DNA of 64,000 nucleotides from Latrodectus hesperus. Its lineage: Eukaryota > Arthropoda > Arachnida > Araneae > Theridiidae. The position numbers and the translations under genes are program-made. A model generated the notes under the pieces. It had not been told where the DNA came from and ran no database searches. It saw only the letters and a program-made list of their open reading frames with translations. This document shows, piece by piece, positions 30,801-50,579 of this stretch. Within the stretch, counting starts at the first letter, position 1, and every line of letters starts with the position of its first letter. The DNA lies in assembly GCA_037975125.1 (NCBI GenBank), contig CM075851.1, forward strand, positions 74,999,487 to 75,063,486, read 5' to 3'.

Positions 30801-32999
30801 AAAAGTATAATAAATTTTTCATGAAAATGCTGAGATTTCTTAGAAAATCTGATTTTCATATTTTATCAAGGCTTAGAAGACAATGCCTAAAAGCACAGTA
30901 AAAAAGTTCAACTAATGCTCTGGGATTTTGAAATAAATAAAGTGACTTCGTATGTTTCTTATACATAAGAATTTTTTCAACCTCGAATACAATCATTCAA
31001 TCGATAATTTGCTTTTAAAGTCAGAGGAAGCAAAAGTTCATATTTTCTTGCAATATGTAACATTTTGTGACAACTTTCCTAAAAATATTTTTGTTTGTTT
31101 ATTTTATTTAGTGAAATTCAGGGGCATATAATTCAATGTTTCATTATATAGTTTTTACTATGAAGTTTACGTTGTTTTTACATGTTTAAAATATAAGACT
31201 TCCCAAGACTTATTTTAATTAAAAGAATATTCTACTTTAAAATTAGAATTAATTTCAATCTAAAGTTCACAATATTTTAAAGTTTTTTTTAGAATTTTAA
31301 AACTGTCAAATATGTTTTATTTGAAAAATTATATAAGATTCGTTTTGAAACATTTTTTTTCGAGGTCAAAATATTAAATTACATTACAAAATGCTTCTTT
31401 TATAAATGATTAGAATAAGATTAATTAGAATAAGATTTTAAAATTATGAAATATTTTGAAAATTACTATTATTTTCTCATTCTCTATTGGTTATTATTAT
31501 TTTCATTGAAGTTAAATCATTTGTTATGGGAATTATTTCTTTAATATTTATACGTTAATTAAGATTCTTAAATTTTATCTAACACTCAAAAATAAAAGTA
31601 TAATTTAACTAACTTAATCTGTTTTAATGTCTTACTAAGTAAATTATACAGCATTCTAAAAATGCATATTTTGCCTTATAGTAAGCATATAATCAAACTC
31701 TGTTAAACTATTATTAGTTACAGCGAAATTCTAGAATTTTTACCATTGAAATTCTGTGTACTTGATGACATTGTATCCTGTTAAAAATAATAAAAATGTT
31801 TTGTCGTGGCTGATGACATGGATTTGATGACAGGTTTCACAATTTATTTCTTCAATAGAAAATAAATGCTTCATAACCGTCTCATATAGCTAGGTTCTTC
31901 AATATGTTGTGTCAAAGATCATTATTCTTTCACATTGTTCTAGAGATAGAACAGTACTTTCCAGACTAAACGTTTCGAGTTCAACAGTAACATTATTGAA
32001 AAACCGAAGATGGTTGTTGCGCTTACACCTACTCTATGCATATTAATCATGTTGCAGACTTAGAAATTTTCCGGAACTTCTCTCTTAAGACATGGAAATG
32101 TAACCTTCAGTGAAAAGTTTTTTTAGAAGACTATTTGTATTGAGAATATTAAAAATGCATTATAACAAATTTAGTTTGTAAGGCTGGTGTAAATACCTTA
32201 TAACAGATTTAATAAATGAATTATCATTAGGTTGTCCTGTACCTAGTGACAAAAGGATCAGCATTATAAGAAAGATTTGAATCCAAGAACTGTCAGACAT
32301 GGAAGCAAGAGAGTTGAACAGTGAATGTAAGTTGGAGAGAAGAATCTCAGAAAATGCAATATTTGCCTCCATTAAATAAAATATTCTTGTCCTATGTTTA
32401 CTTTCATTGGCATTATATATGAAAATTGGTTTGCATTAGGGGTTATACATTTTATTATCAGATAGTTTTAAGGTACTGATTTTACAGATGCTTAATTGAA
32501 GTCAAATTGTAACTTACACTGTAAACAAAAAAGTGCCTTGGTAGCAAATTTATTCATTCCATTCATATTAACATTGTTAGTTCCGACTAGTGACTAGGAA
32601 ATAAGCATAGCAGTTTCGTGCAGAGTATATGAGTGTCAAACATTCTTTAATAAAATATTATAAAATATAAATTAAATTTGGGTCATTCTCTTATAAAGAA
32701 AAAATGTGTAATAACTGAAAATTATCAATGATTCAAACAATTAAAACTGCAATCACTGAAAGTTTAGAATAAAATTTGTGGACTGCAATTCTTTACGTAT
32801 CATTTATAAGTATCTCGAGTTATTATTTTATGTTTCTTTATTATGACAAAACAATGTGTAATTTTCATGAAAGTATCCTAAATAACATTTCAGAAAAGTA
32901 ATTAGTTATTTCATTTTAAATTGAAAATTGTTAATATGTATATAAATACATACATACATATGTGAATCCGGATGAATTAACAACAGAACATCACAGGTA
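27801..32999. other. AT-rich DNA without recognisable gene
   Basis: A slightly less AT-rich part at 27840-28110 could be the tail of the Tc1 relic, but I cannot align it. Small frames at 29188-29400, 29607-29804 and 32160-32372 show no domain. Confidence 0.55.
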
Positions 33000-33132
33000 T
33001 GTGGCAGGATCCCTGGACTGGGCAATATCAACTAAGCCTTTTATGCCTTTAGCGATATATCACTAGGGTTCACGGTGTCATGGATCTGATCTAGCTGCCG
33101 TTAGATCTCTGAAGGATTGGAAACAACAACAA
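33000..33132 (+). mobile_element. LINE 3' terminal fragment, copy B
   Basis: From about 33060 it is closely similar to the reverse complement of copy A (19851-19925). The shared part includes HGVMDLI, a stop, LPLDL and a stop, then GGATTGGAAACAACAACAA. It is in the opposite orientation to copy A. The left limit is uncertain; the sequence from 33000 is less AT-rich and probably belongs to the same element. It is severely 5'-truncated. Confidence 0.7.
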
Positions 33133-33149
33133 TCCCTTTAGCAGATTGA

Positions 33150-33440
33150 TAATATTAAGTACTAATCATGCATGGGAACTAAACAGTGGGGGGTTCGAGT
33201 TAGGGAGATCACATAATTGCGACATATGCCTCATACCCCAATGCCCAGCTCTAGAAAACATATACGGGGGCAATAGGCTTTGGCCTCATGGGATTATGTA
33301 GATTATATATATATGTATATTGTAATGTCTCACCATCGGCACTTTCGATTTTAAGATCCTATGTTTTTTTATTTATTTATTTATTTTTTGGTTTTGATTC
33401 AGAGACTCTCATTGTACGCGAAGCAGGTGAGAGAGATTGT
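33150..33440. repeat. Unclassified less AT-rich, repeat-like DNA
   Basis: Follows the LINE 3' end directly. It has runs such as GTGGGGGGTTCGAGTTAGGG (from 33187) and CATACGGGGGCAATAGGC-like words that stand out against the background. No open frame or terminal repeat is seen. A (TTTA)n run lies at about 33368-33386. It could be part of another retroelement; I cannot name it. Confidence 0.4.
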
Positions 33441-33537
33441 CGCGAACCCATACATGACTCCTTGTAAAATTTGTTCTTCTTTTAATTAAATGTGTATGTT
33501 TCAAAATTGGTGTCATTTATTTGTTTGTTTGTTTCAT

Positions 33538-33685
<148 letters not shown>

Positions 33686-33885
33686 TTTAAACTTCAAAAT
33701 TTGATTCTTTAATATTCAAATTAAAAATGCTTGGCAAAATTTAGCTCAAATTATGTAATTCAGAACTGAAAGATCTGACGGTTTTTTTACAAGGCACTGA
33801 TATAATTTAAAAAAAATTTAAACATTTGGCACAACAGAGAATATGTGGTACAAGACCAACAGCATCCATATCAGTTTTCTTCATC

Positions 33886-34130
33886 GAGGGCTCAGTGGTG
33901 CGTTGCTTATGTCCTGATTAGAATGTCAGCCTAACGCTTAGTGCTCAGTGTATAGCTCCCAAGCTTGCTTGGTTGTCAGTTTATCGAACCACTGAAGAGA
34001 TAAAGGGCTGAGTCACACCCTTGGACAGCCCACGGATTGAACATCGTGCTCTCAAGGCTTGTGCCTCGAGTGTACGAAGCACAAGCATTCGTTAATATGA
34101 TCGTACCATTTTTAAATTCTTGTACTAGTG
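33886..34130 (+). repeat. Possible tRNA-derived SINE relic
   Basis: GGGCTCAGTGGTGCG at about 33888-33902 fits the RNA polymerase III A-box pattern of tRNA genes (TRGCNNAGYGG). GTGTATAGCTCCC about 45 bases later is in the right place for a decayed B-box. The patch (33886-34090) is clearly less AT-rich than its surroundings and has no transposase or reverse transcriptase frame. Against this, no convincing acceptor stem or intact B-box is visible. A 106-codon minus-strand frame (33976-34296) overlaps but has no known domain. Confidence 0.3.
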
Positions 34131-37100
34131 ATGCCTTTTTCTGGGATTTCCATGAATTTTTACACAATTTATTAATTTTAATACAATATTTTAACTTATT
34201 TAAGAACAACAAAGCACTCCCATAGGTGACATATTGCAACGCTAAATAATTGACATTGAAACACGTAAGCGAGGCTGATTTTATCCCTGAAATCAAGATA
34301 TGTAATTTTGACTATATTGATTGTTTTTTTGTAAAACTAAATTATTAACTATTATTTATTTGGGTATTTTCTTAATCAGTAAAACTCTATAATTTTATTA
34401 CGTCTTCCTATGATTAAAATTTGCAGGGAAGGATTTGACATATTTAAATGAGCTTTGTCAAAAATGTAAGCAAAGTTAATTTGAATTATAATTAAATTAA
34501 AGTCTCATTTAAATTTTCTTTTGTTTGGTTTCTTTTGTTTTGTTTGGTTTGTAATTTAGTTTCATTATAAGAAATTCAATTTAATAATTAGTATAAAATA
34601 TTTCATTTTTAAAATTATAGCTTCGATCTAAGTGACATATGTATCGCTGCGTAAATTTATGCAATGATAAATTTTATGGAGAAGATAATACCGAATCTAT
34701 AAACACTAATCTAAGAATTGAAATCCAAGTGATTGCTCAGAAAGTAATTAATGATGATAATTTAGCGACATTTAAAAATTGATGGAGTGCAATTCAGTTT
34801 GTTTTAAGCAGTGGTTGCTCAATTTAGTAAAATCATTCTATTATTTATAATTTAAAACATGATATTTGTTTTGTAGTCTTTGACAGATTAAATCCAGTAT
34901 GCCTAAAATACTTTTTTTACGTCTTTTCTATTATAACAGTTTTTAACTCGTATTCTTAATTTCAGAACCGATTTTTAAAATGCTTGATGCCTACAATCTT
35001 AGCATATATTACAAAGTAATGAAGTTTAAATTGAAAGATGAAATAATAAAAATTTTCAAGACTTCTGAGAATTTTTTAGAATATATTTAATGCTAAAATT
35101 TAAACTAAACATTCCTGTCAGAGAGAAAATGATAGTTTATTACATCTTTTCTCATCTATATAAGTAATTTGTTTTAATTTTAAAGTAAATAGTGGGAGAA
35201 GACTTGGGTTTCATGACTGTAATTTGTGTTATTTAAAATTTTTGATTTTCAATTCTCTCTGCTTTTTATATACTTTTGAAACATTATCTAAGAAACATAA
35301 TTTAATATTAAGCGTAAACTGTGAAAAATATTTTCGATATAAGGCCTTTCGATATATTATAAGATATAAGGCCTTTTATCATAGTGCACAATGCATTCGC
35401 CGAATGTTTGTTATCTTGAATAAGAATTCTTTTTATTGTTAATGTAGTTAACTGTCAGAAATCAGTTTTACAAATTAAGAATATCAAGAATATTTTTCCT
35501 TTTTGCAGAATTTATACTATGATCTTATTCCCTAACTTTCCCAATCATCTTCAAAACTATTTCTAACATTACATTTTACTCATCTGCCTTCGTTACTAAC
35601 AACCTCAATTTGTGAAACATAATTATGTTTATTAAATACATTTCTATTTTCAGAAATTTTTTAATGCAATTCTTCTTGTTAATCACTATAAAATTTACTT
35701 TTTTGCTTAACTATAAATAATTTAAAAAAATTATCATTGTTCACTTTGAGATTCATTTTATAATATAATATAATCATATACAAAATTAAAAGAACCATGT
35801 TTAGTCTTTATATTATTTACCTTTTTTGCAATCTAAATGAATAACTATATATATATATTATTATTTCATTTCTTAGAACTTATTCATGAATGATGTTGAA
35901 AAAATTGTTTAAATCGAGTAAAAGATCAAACATGAATTATAATTTGCTTTTTCAAGTTCAGATTTATTTGCCTGCCATGAGATTTTAATTTTTTTGAAGT
36001 AATTTGTGTTTTTTTTCTGCTAAATTATTTATGATGAAATAAAAGAAAAAATATTACAAAAACTTATGAAAAATTAAAAAATAATTTTGATTTGTATCTC
36101 ACTCATCTGTGAAGAGTTTAAAGTTATTCTAGAAAAATTTTTTATTTTTATGGGTAGAAATTTAAATATATTGTGGATCCTTCCAAAATATTTACTTTTT
36201 ACGATTTGTGTTTATATATATTATTGATAAATGTATTTTTATGTTTTTCAAAAAAACCTTGATTACTGTAAGCAGTCGTTCTTGAATAAATAAGAGACGA
36301 ATCATTATTTTTCTTACTGTACCCAAATTGAAATTTAAATAAAAGAATATTGAATACTATAGCATGTTTAAATATTCTCCAAATATTTTAAAGAACATAG
36401 CACAGCGAATTTCTTTAATATATTAAAATAAATGTTACAATTTAAAATTATTCATTTTAATTTTAAAATAACATTATGAATTATGCCAATTTTATAGAAA
36501 TAATCTATAAATTAAAAAAAAACCATGTTTGTTTTATAAAGATTATGTTTATAAAATCATTTTAATATTTTTGGTTGAAATTTATTGCCTACCCATACTT
36601 TTAGCATTTTCTACTACATTTGACATGATGCGAAAATGCATTAATAATCAGCCTGACAGCTGAATTTTTCAAAGTATTATTAACATTTAAATATTAAGAG
36701 CAGCAATTTTCTAAGGTATTTCCTTCAACAGCCTTTTTAGACTACCTTAAAATAAAAACAAGAAAATTTTGGAATAACTTTTGTATTGGACTGAAGCCAA
36801 TCTTTTCTTGTCGCGTCTTGAATGATTTTTTTTCTTTTTTAAAACAGCTGTCATTTTTTACCTCTTTTATGCTTCATAAAATTCTTGAGTACTGAAATAT
36901 AAAGAAATGTAAGATTTTTATACAGATCAAAGTCACCAATACATTCCAAACTTTTTTCAGTGAATATAGAATAAATAGTTATAAGACTTCACTGCAGCTG
37001 AAATTATTGCTGAGCAGTAAGAATTTTTCAGTGCATGTATCTAAACAAAAAATGTGTGAAAAGAATTGGAACTACACCTGAAGTATTTTTATAAATTCAT

Positions 37101-39683
37101 ATTGCCTTTGTAAGCCTTCTTAAATACCTTCCAATTTATGTTTTATTTACATTTTTATATATTTCTTAAATTGAGTTTTAGCATTTATTGTATAATTCCT
37201 AATCAAAAAGTAAACAATGATATGAATTTTTAAGAAACATTTTGAATTTAAATAAAAAGAAAAGGAATTTTAAGATCACAATAACGCCATTATTTTCTAA
37301 AGTTGCAAAGAAAATACAAATAATTGGTAATTCTGATTTAATATGATTTTTATTATACTATTCCTTTTTAGAACATCATAGTAATAGCTTTTAAACTGAT
37401 TATAAGTCCATTTAGATACTCTAATTAGTGTATATAAATAAACTTAAGACCAAATGCGTTATTTTAGAAATTTTTATTGCTTTCAATTCTTAACAGCAGT
37501 GCTGAATAACGTTAATTACAAAAGGCTTCAAACTGTTTTTTAAGGAATGTTGAAACGCTGTGAGATTCACAATTTTAATGATTTTATCACAAATAAATAA
37601 TCAGTTTGCTAAAATTTTTTAACTCAACTGTATTTCGCAAGATGAAAAGTTTCGAAAATTTACAATATGTTTGATATTTGTTTCCATTATATGCATATAA
37701 AAATTTAGTATTTTGTACTACAAACAAGATGTTACATTTAACACAAATTTCTGAGAAATTATATTTATTAACTTATATTACAAACAAAGTAAAGTATTCG
37801 TATTTGTTTCATTACAGAAGAAATTACATTAAGTGAATAATAATTTGATGATGAAAATATTCATAACTAAATTTTGATGCATAGTTAATGCTATCATGCA
37901 AATGTAAGCTCGCATTTGAAAGATATGAAAAAGCTGTAATGAAATATTAGAAGGAACACATTTTCTCATGACAAATGTTGCCTTATCAATAGAAATGTCT
38001 ACCCAAACTACAATTTAAAAACAATATAAGAAAGGTCAAAATTCTTTATAACGCAAAATTTAGACAGTTTCCACCTGAAGTAAACATCAATGAATATGAG
38101 CAATGCATCTCCTACCCTTTTGATAACAACAGCTTTTTTTGATAAGCGACCAGTGTTGTTACCACTTTGATAAATACTAAAATTGAATTCAAATCAAATA
38201 TACAGTAAGAAATAGATTTTCAAATGTTAAAAATAGAAAAATACTCTTCTATATACTCTTATAATTATAAATAAGTGAAGCGATTCAGCTTCTATTATTT
38301 CTATAATTTTCAAAAATTACTTTCATATTTTAGATAGTTTGAAATTTCTTTAATATCAGTTTCCCCCTTTAAAATCATTTCATTTATTTTTATAAAATGA
38401 GAAAATTAAATATCATGCTTAGATTAACTGTGCTTTTAAGTATACGTATTTTTATTAAAAACATAGATTATCTAACGTATAGATTAAATAAGATTAAAAA
38501 AAAATTTCCTGCCAATTTATTTGCATAATACTTTAAAATAGTCACAAATATTATGACAAGTACACACATTAATAATACAGAAGGGAAGAAGATACCATGA
38601 TATAAGAAATGATTAATTCTGTAAGGTGTTTGTGCAAAATAAGAGGTTGTAGCGATATCTACATTTTGTTAAAAGGAATTTAGTACAGCAGGTTTCACAC
38701 ACAGAAATTGCATGTTAACATTGTTTCTTATTATAAGTTGCTATGGATAAGACAACAAAAAAGCTTATTTTTATATCATGGTAAACATTTTGACAGAGTA
38801 TCTTCTCGCGTTGATCAAGATCTCATTACTGTCTATAAATTACGGAATCGATTGGCTCAGGACGGTCATACAAAGCTCAGTGCTGGATCAGCTATCACTA
38901 GCAGACAAGAAGAAAATAAGTGTTAAGCACATAAATTTAGTGAAGAGTACAAATACATCTTATGCTATTTGTCCTGGGTGCAAAAAGAAATCATTTTCAC
39001 AACAAGAGATTGTTCAAATAGCTTAAGAACACTTTTAGGAAAATGAACTGCTAGTTACTGTCCATGGCTTTGACTATATTTAATGTTGCTTCACAAATAG
39101 AAGTACTTTCATTGTTTTAGTTTGATGCGGGAAAATTGTGTCATTGAGATTTTAGACAAATTTAGTTTATATTTATGGCATCATTTTGTTTCCTAAATGA
39201 TCGGTTAAAAGTGCAAATTTGGAGTACTATGAAAATGGTGTTCAGAGAGAGATTAATAAATTCAATGCATATTCACCAATCAAACTGATAAATTCTTATT
39301 ATGGTATGAAAATAATTATGAAAAAAAATTATTTTAAAACAGGACGTTATATAAAGTTCATTAAATAAAAACAAATAGACTTTATGCGTAGTTAATAGAT
39401 TGTGTCATTATTTGTTAAAATTTCAAGTATACAACTTTATGTAATTGTGAATTTTGATAGGCAACATTATGATGCCTTTTTATATGGCGTTTTCATTTAA
39501 AATTTGAAGGAATAACTGTAATTCTGATTGTAAATGCAATAAAAATGTGAGTGTTGATAAAAATAAAATGACAAGCTCATCATGATTGTCATTCTTATAT
39601 GGATTATATTTAAGTAAATTCCGATCTTTTATAGTTTTATAAAGGTATAAGTAAGACATTTATATTTATTCTAGTAAACTCAA
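34131..39683. other. AT-rich DNA without recognisable gene
   Basis: Contains a TTTTGTTT-rich run at 34516-34548, a GATATAAGGCC direct repeat at about 35336 and 35364, and two overlapping plus-strand frames at 38708-39026 (72 and 82 codons) that I do not recognise. The 82-codon frame includes CPGCKKKSF, a lone Cys-x2-Cys pair, which is not enough for an assignment. Confidence 0.55.
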
Positions 39684-45850
<6,167 letters not shown>

Positions 45851-45859
45851 ACGTAAATC

Positions 45860-46450
45860 TGATCAGTCAGGATTGAGGGAGAGAGATTTCTGACCTATTC
45901 CATAGAAGTATAGGAAGTACAATAGAGCTTTAGGCTATCAATGGTGTAAAGAGGGTTAGCCAAGATGAGAATTATAGGGAATTATAAACTGCATCTAAGA
46001 AAAGGAGAAAACACATAGTAAAGGAGTCCATGATTGAGAACTGGATCTTCATTGAGCAGAATGAGAGTAGCTGAAAGATTTAAGTTGTAAACGGAGTACA
46101 ACTGTCTTGGCTAGCTGAAGCTCTGTCTCGACTTTCCTGAATGGAACCATAAGACGTCCGACAAATAGATGAGGATAAAAGCTAAGAAATTACAAAGAAG
46201 AGACTACAAATTCTGATGATAAATAGAAAAAATTAAAAAGGAAAAGCTCATTAGGAATGAGTAAGCCAAGGGAGATGCTGAGCAGTAAGCCAAGTGAGAT
46301 GTTGAAATGTCAGCGGATGGAAATGAAAAGTGAAGATGTAGAGTAGAGGACGGGAAGTGGATAAGAAAAGATAATCATCGACACCGGAGAGTGGCGAAGC
46401 CATTGATGATAGAAGACATCACAATACTACTTCTAAAAGGGGTGAGTCTG
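45860..46450 (+). other. Purine-rich, less AT-rich island, unassigned
   Basis: About 600 bases are strongly A/G-biased on the plus strand and contrast with the T/A-rich surroundings. A 24-base tandem pair lies at 46261-46308 (GTAAGCCAAG... twice). Every frame has frequent stops. Purine bias on one strand is common in retroelement internal sequence, but I see no diagnostic motif, so no assignment is made. Confidence 0.45.
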
Positions 46451-49400
46451 ATCTCTCGTTCTTATTTCGTCTGATCAAACATAGTTATGATATATTATTG
46501 TCTAAGCGTCACAAAAGAAATTCAAAGTTATAGTTTTATAAATTATTTAATTTAGAATGATGTAAATGTAAACCTCTCTTGTTATTAAGTCGCTACAATA
46601 AATTATTAAGTTTTACTATATCTGTTTTGAATTTTTGTCTCTGTCATTCCATTATTAAAAACAAATCGGGGTTTTACTTGGAGTTTTTCTGAAATTACCG
46701 AGTTTCACCAAAACATCTCTTATTTGGTTTCCAATTAAATTATGTGGAAATATAATGCTGAATTTGCTGCATTATTTTAATTTGCAATTTTTCAAGAATA
46801 GTTATATGGATAATAATGAATTCATCAGTAGTAGTGTCTTAGTTTCTTCTGTATTATTCAGTAAATTGAGGGCTACCATTTTCACAATGGCAAGTATATT
46901 ATGCGGGCGACAATCATCTGCCAACTATCTGATAGCTCTGCGTTTTGAACAATATTGTTATACTTGGGAGATTTTGTAAAACATATGAATACTGAAGATT
47001 GAGATGAAATTTAATTTCAGAATACTCTTTATAAAATTTAAAAAAATTAATTCTTATTTTAATTTTATTTGACAATTACAGAAATGTAATAGCATCTAAC
47101 TAATTTTTTATAATCATCTAACTTCTAACAATAATACTAAGCTTAATGAATTATTTTATCAATAAGTGTCAACTGCTGCGATAAAATAGTTCATTTTTTT
47201 AAATACAACAATAACTTATATTTACAAATAATCATTGATGTTTTTATCACTTCTGCTTTTAACTTACCACAAATATTTTATAGTTAAAATTAACTTTAGA
47301 AAGTTGGCTTGAAATAATTAAATTTAGTATCTGTAATTATATTTTTAAATAGATCATGAGCTGTTTATGATTGTAATTCGTTTTCATTTAATGCTCCAGC
47401 GCTTTATGCCAGTAAATTATCTCATATTCATAAAAATTGAGATAGAAATTTCATTTTGACCACGAAAGTATTATTGTATTTTTAAAATTATGTATGATCT
47501 TGCCTTTATAGTTGTTAGTGTAAATAATACACAAATACACTGATTTTCTTCAAAAATAAAAAACTCTCTTAGTTAATGAAATTATGATTGTTGACTAAAT
47601 AGCCCAATAAAAATTATAAAAAATTGCTAAAGAAATGAAAAAATACTAATTGTAAACTTTTTAAAATTTATTTGAATAGAAGATAAAAAAATAGCAAGTA
47701 CATGCGCCCATCCAAAGTAAAAAAAAAATATAGCCATCTTTGTATTTGTCGATTTCAAAATCATTCTTTTGGCTAGAAAATTTTATATTTTTGCTAATTT
47801 TTCAATTGAGCTAGGATAGAATTTTTAAAGATTGAAAATGAAATTTGCCAAAATCTATTTAACACAAACCAAACAGAAATATCTCTAATTCACAAAATTT
47901 GGATAAAAATTTTAGGCAACATAAAGTACAATAACAGTAAAAGTTTAAAAAAACTTTTTCGAATTTTACAATAAAGTTTTTATACCTGTTACTTTAATGT
48001 TAAAAAGATAATTCTTTAGTCAATACATTATTACAGCCCTAGTTTTCCAATATTTTCCACAGTTCATGTTTAGAAATCTTCATTAATGTTAAGATCTAAA
48101 CTTTTTATTCAGTTGTGATCAATAGGAATTATAGAAGGAAATTATTATACTTTTGTGAAAATACAAATATAAAAGCACTTAGTAACTCATGACAAACGCT
48201 TTTAAAATTAAATTTTAACGAATATCAGAATTAGAATATATTACTGATGTTTTTTGTATAATTGTTTAAAATAAGAAAGAGGAGAAATTCCTAATTACAT
48301 AATCTTATATTTTTTAGCCCTAATAATGAATTTTGATATTTTTAATTTGTCGTATTATGCAGCACTTTCAACTATTAATTTCATCGGCTGATTTCAATAA
48401 TTGTTTTTTAAATATTTTTATAACATTCAAACTGAGTGATAATTATTTATTCAATAAAATAATAATTAAATGTATTAAATTAAGCAATAAATGTTATTAT
48501 TAATTATAACTATTTTGTGATTTTACTACTTATAAAGTATTATTTTAAAAAGACATAGATTCATGAATAGATAAAAGCAATCTTTTTTAAAATTAGACAC
48601 CAAAAAACATAAAATACATAATAACAGAAAATGAAGAAGGTAATGTTTGATAAATAATAATCCTTTTTTGTCAGTTATATGTATTGTAATTTGCTTTAAA
48701 TGATTTATTACATTTAGAAAAAGTAAATTTATTTAAGCAACTTAAAATATAATTTCATTTTTAAACTTTGCAGCAATTTGAGCGCAATATAAATTTAAAC
48801 TCTCTGGAAATATTAAAAAATGTCATCATTAATAGAAATGTCAATAAATAAAATGACATTTTTTAATATATCATCAAAAATGAAATATTAAAAATGTCAT
48901 TTTATTTAATATGTAAACTAAACATTAATTTTCTTTTGTTTTAAAATAAAGTAAGAAATAATTAAAATGCAAATGTCATAATACATACATGAGATAAAAA
49001 TGTTTTTCATGTTAATTTGAAGTTTTTATTTTTTAAGAGGTAATGTTGAAATTAAAACAATTTTAACAATACCATAACAGTTTTTTATAATAAAAGTAAC
49101 TTTAATCAGTCAAAGAAATAATTTACACAAATAAATGTTAAACATTTTAATGCATATATTAAAAAATATATAAATGCATATAATTAATCAGTAATATCTT
49201 CTGAATATGTATCGTCACTGAATACTTAATATTTTATATTTAATGTAGTTTTATTTGAATCTACCAACAAATCACTGAATGTGCGATTTTCACAACTATC
49301 TTAATTGACAACATTGCAAAAGTAATGACATTCTCGTTGGTAGAAATGGAAAGTTTCCGTAAAAATCAAATGCATCATTAAATAAGATATAATGAACAGT

Positions 49401-50007
49401 GGAGAAATAACACATCTGTTAATGTCATTAGTCTTCAGTGATTTAATTATGCAAATTAGAATAGAGTTCACAGAGATAAAAGTAAATGAGTTATGTTGTA
49501 ATGAAGTAAATCACAAAACTTATGTATTAATTTGAAAATAATGAAATTCTTTTCTGTTATTATAATAGAATATACAAGAATGAATTTATACTCTTTTTTA
49601 TGAAATTCTTTATTTCAATGTAAGACTCTAACATCATTTACAAAATAAGATTCATATTTCTCTATTTGATTACAGCATTAATCATAATAGGTGACATTTA
49701 AATACATATGTAAGGCATATATTTAATACAACTTTATTATTTGCATTTAATTTGATTCAATCAATGCTGGAAAACAATGAATGAGTACAATTTATTAAAT
49801 AAAGCTTTATTGATAAATTTATATTTTAGAATGCCTTTTCTATTCATACAATTTATGATTTTGATATGGTTTTTAAATTTAGTAAAAATTTAAACAAAAT
49901 GTTAAATTTTCCTGCTTTTCAAGATATTTGATTTTTTATTTGGTTCCTATGATTTTCAAATTAATTTTGTTATAAATGCAACAGTCACGTTTAATTTTAA
50001 CTTATTG
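46451..50007. other. AT-rich DNA without recognisable gene
   Basis: Contains the inverted/direct repeat trio at 48810-48910. A 74-codon plus-strand frame at 46755-46979 has no recognisable domain. Confidence 0.55.
48810..48910. repeat. Trio of mutually inverted AT-rich repeats
   Basis: ATATTAAAAAATGTCAT at 48810-48826 is the exact reverse complement of 48853-48869. A third copy at 48884-48910 is inverted relative to the second over about 27 bases, with a one-A length difference. Any adjacent pair could form a stem. Confidence 0.85.
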
Positions 50008-50061
50008 CTTAAATAGGTACATAAAGATCCGATATTTCCGATCTTTATGTACCTATTTAAG
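50008..50061. repeat. Perfect 22-bp hairpin, 10-base loop
   Basis: CTTAAATAGGTACATAAAGA plus TC at 50008-50029 is exactly complementary to 50040-50061. The loop is CGATATTTCC (50030-50039). It lies 134 bases left of the long-TIR transposon and is not part of its terminal repeats. It is too regular to be chance. Function is unknown. Confidence 0.9.
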
Positions 50062-50195
50062 AATCGATATCCAATTAAGTAGATTTTAAGATAAGCGGAA
50101 ATGTGCTTGTAATTTTATGAATGATTTTATAATTACAAAATATATTTTAAACATTTCCGAGTGGAAGTGCACTACATTTTCTTAAGTGCATTCTA

Positions 50196-50455
50196 CAGGG
50201 TGATTATAAAAAAACTTTGCCAACATCTGCACTTCTAGCGTCCATTCTATTTAACCGATCAAGATGATACTTCAAATATAGTTCTTTTGAGATATGTGCT
50301 CGAGATTCTGTGAATGGCAACACAGTGGCCCTCGCGGTTACAGTTATAGTGACAGAAACTCGAAATTTTCGAATGGCAACGCCTACTTTTTACCATCGCA
50401 AAATGTTCAGCACATGCAAAAACCCTAAATAGCGTTGAAACGGTACCGATATGTC
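50196..50455 (+). repeat. Left long terminal inverted repeat
   Basis: Pairs base for base with 51867-52126 in inverted orientation without gaps; about six mismatches over 260 bases (near 50269-50270, 50300, 50334, 50428 and 50433). Confidence 0.92.
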
Positions 50456-50579
50456 CGAAAACCGACGTGTTATACACATACAAACAGTTCTTCAAGGCGC
50501 ACTGAGGAATAATGCATACGACAGAGACAAGACACTGCTCAATGATGAGAACACATAGAGAAAAAAATCTTTATTAATT

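Noticed and set aside
33976..34296. 106-codon minus-strand frame as a gene
   Set aside because: It lacks any domain I recognise and overlaps the SINE-like patch; more likely a chance frame over repeat DNA.
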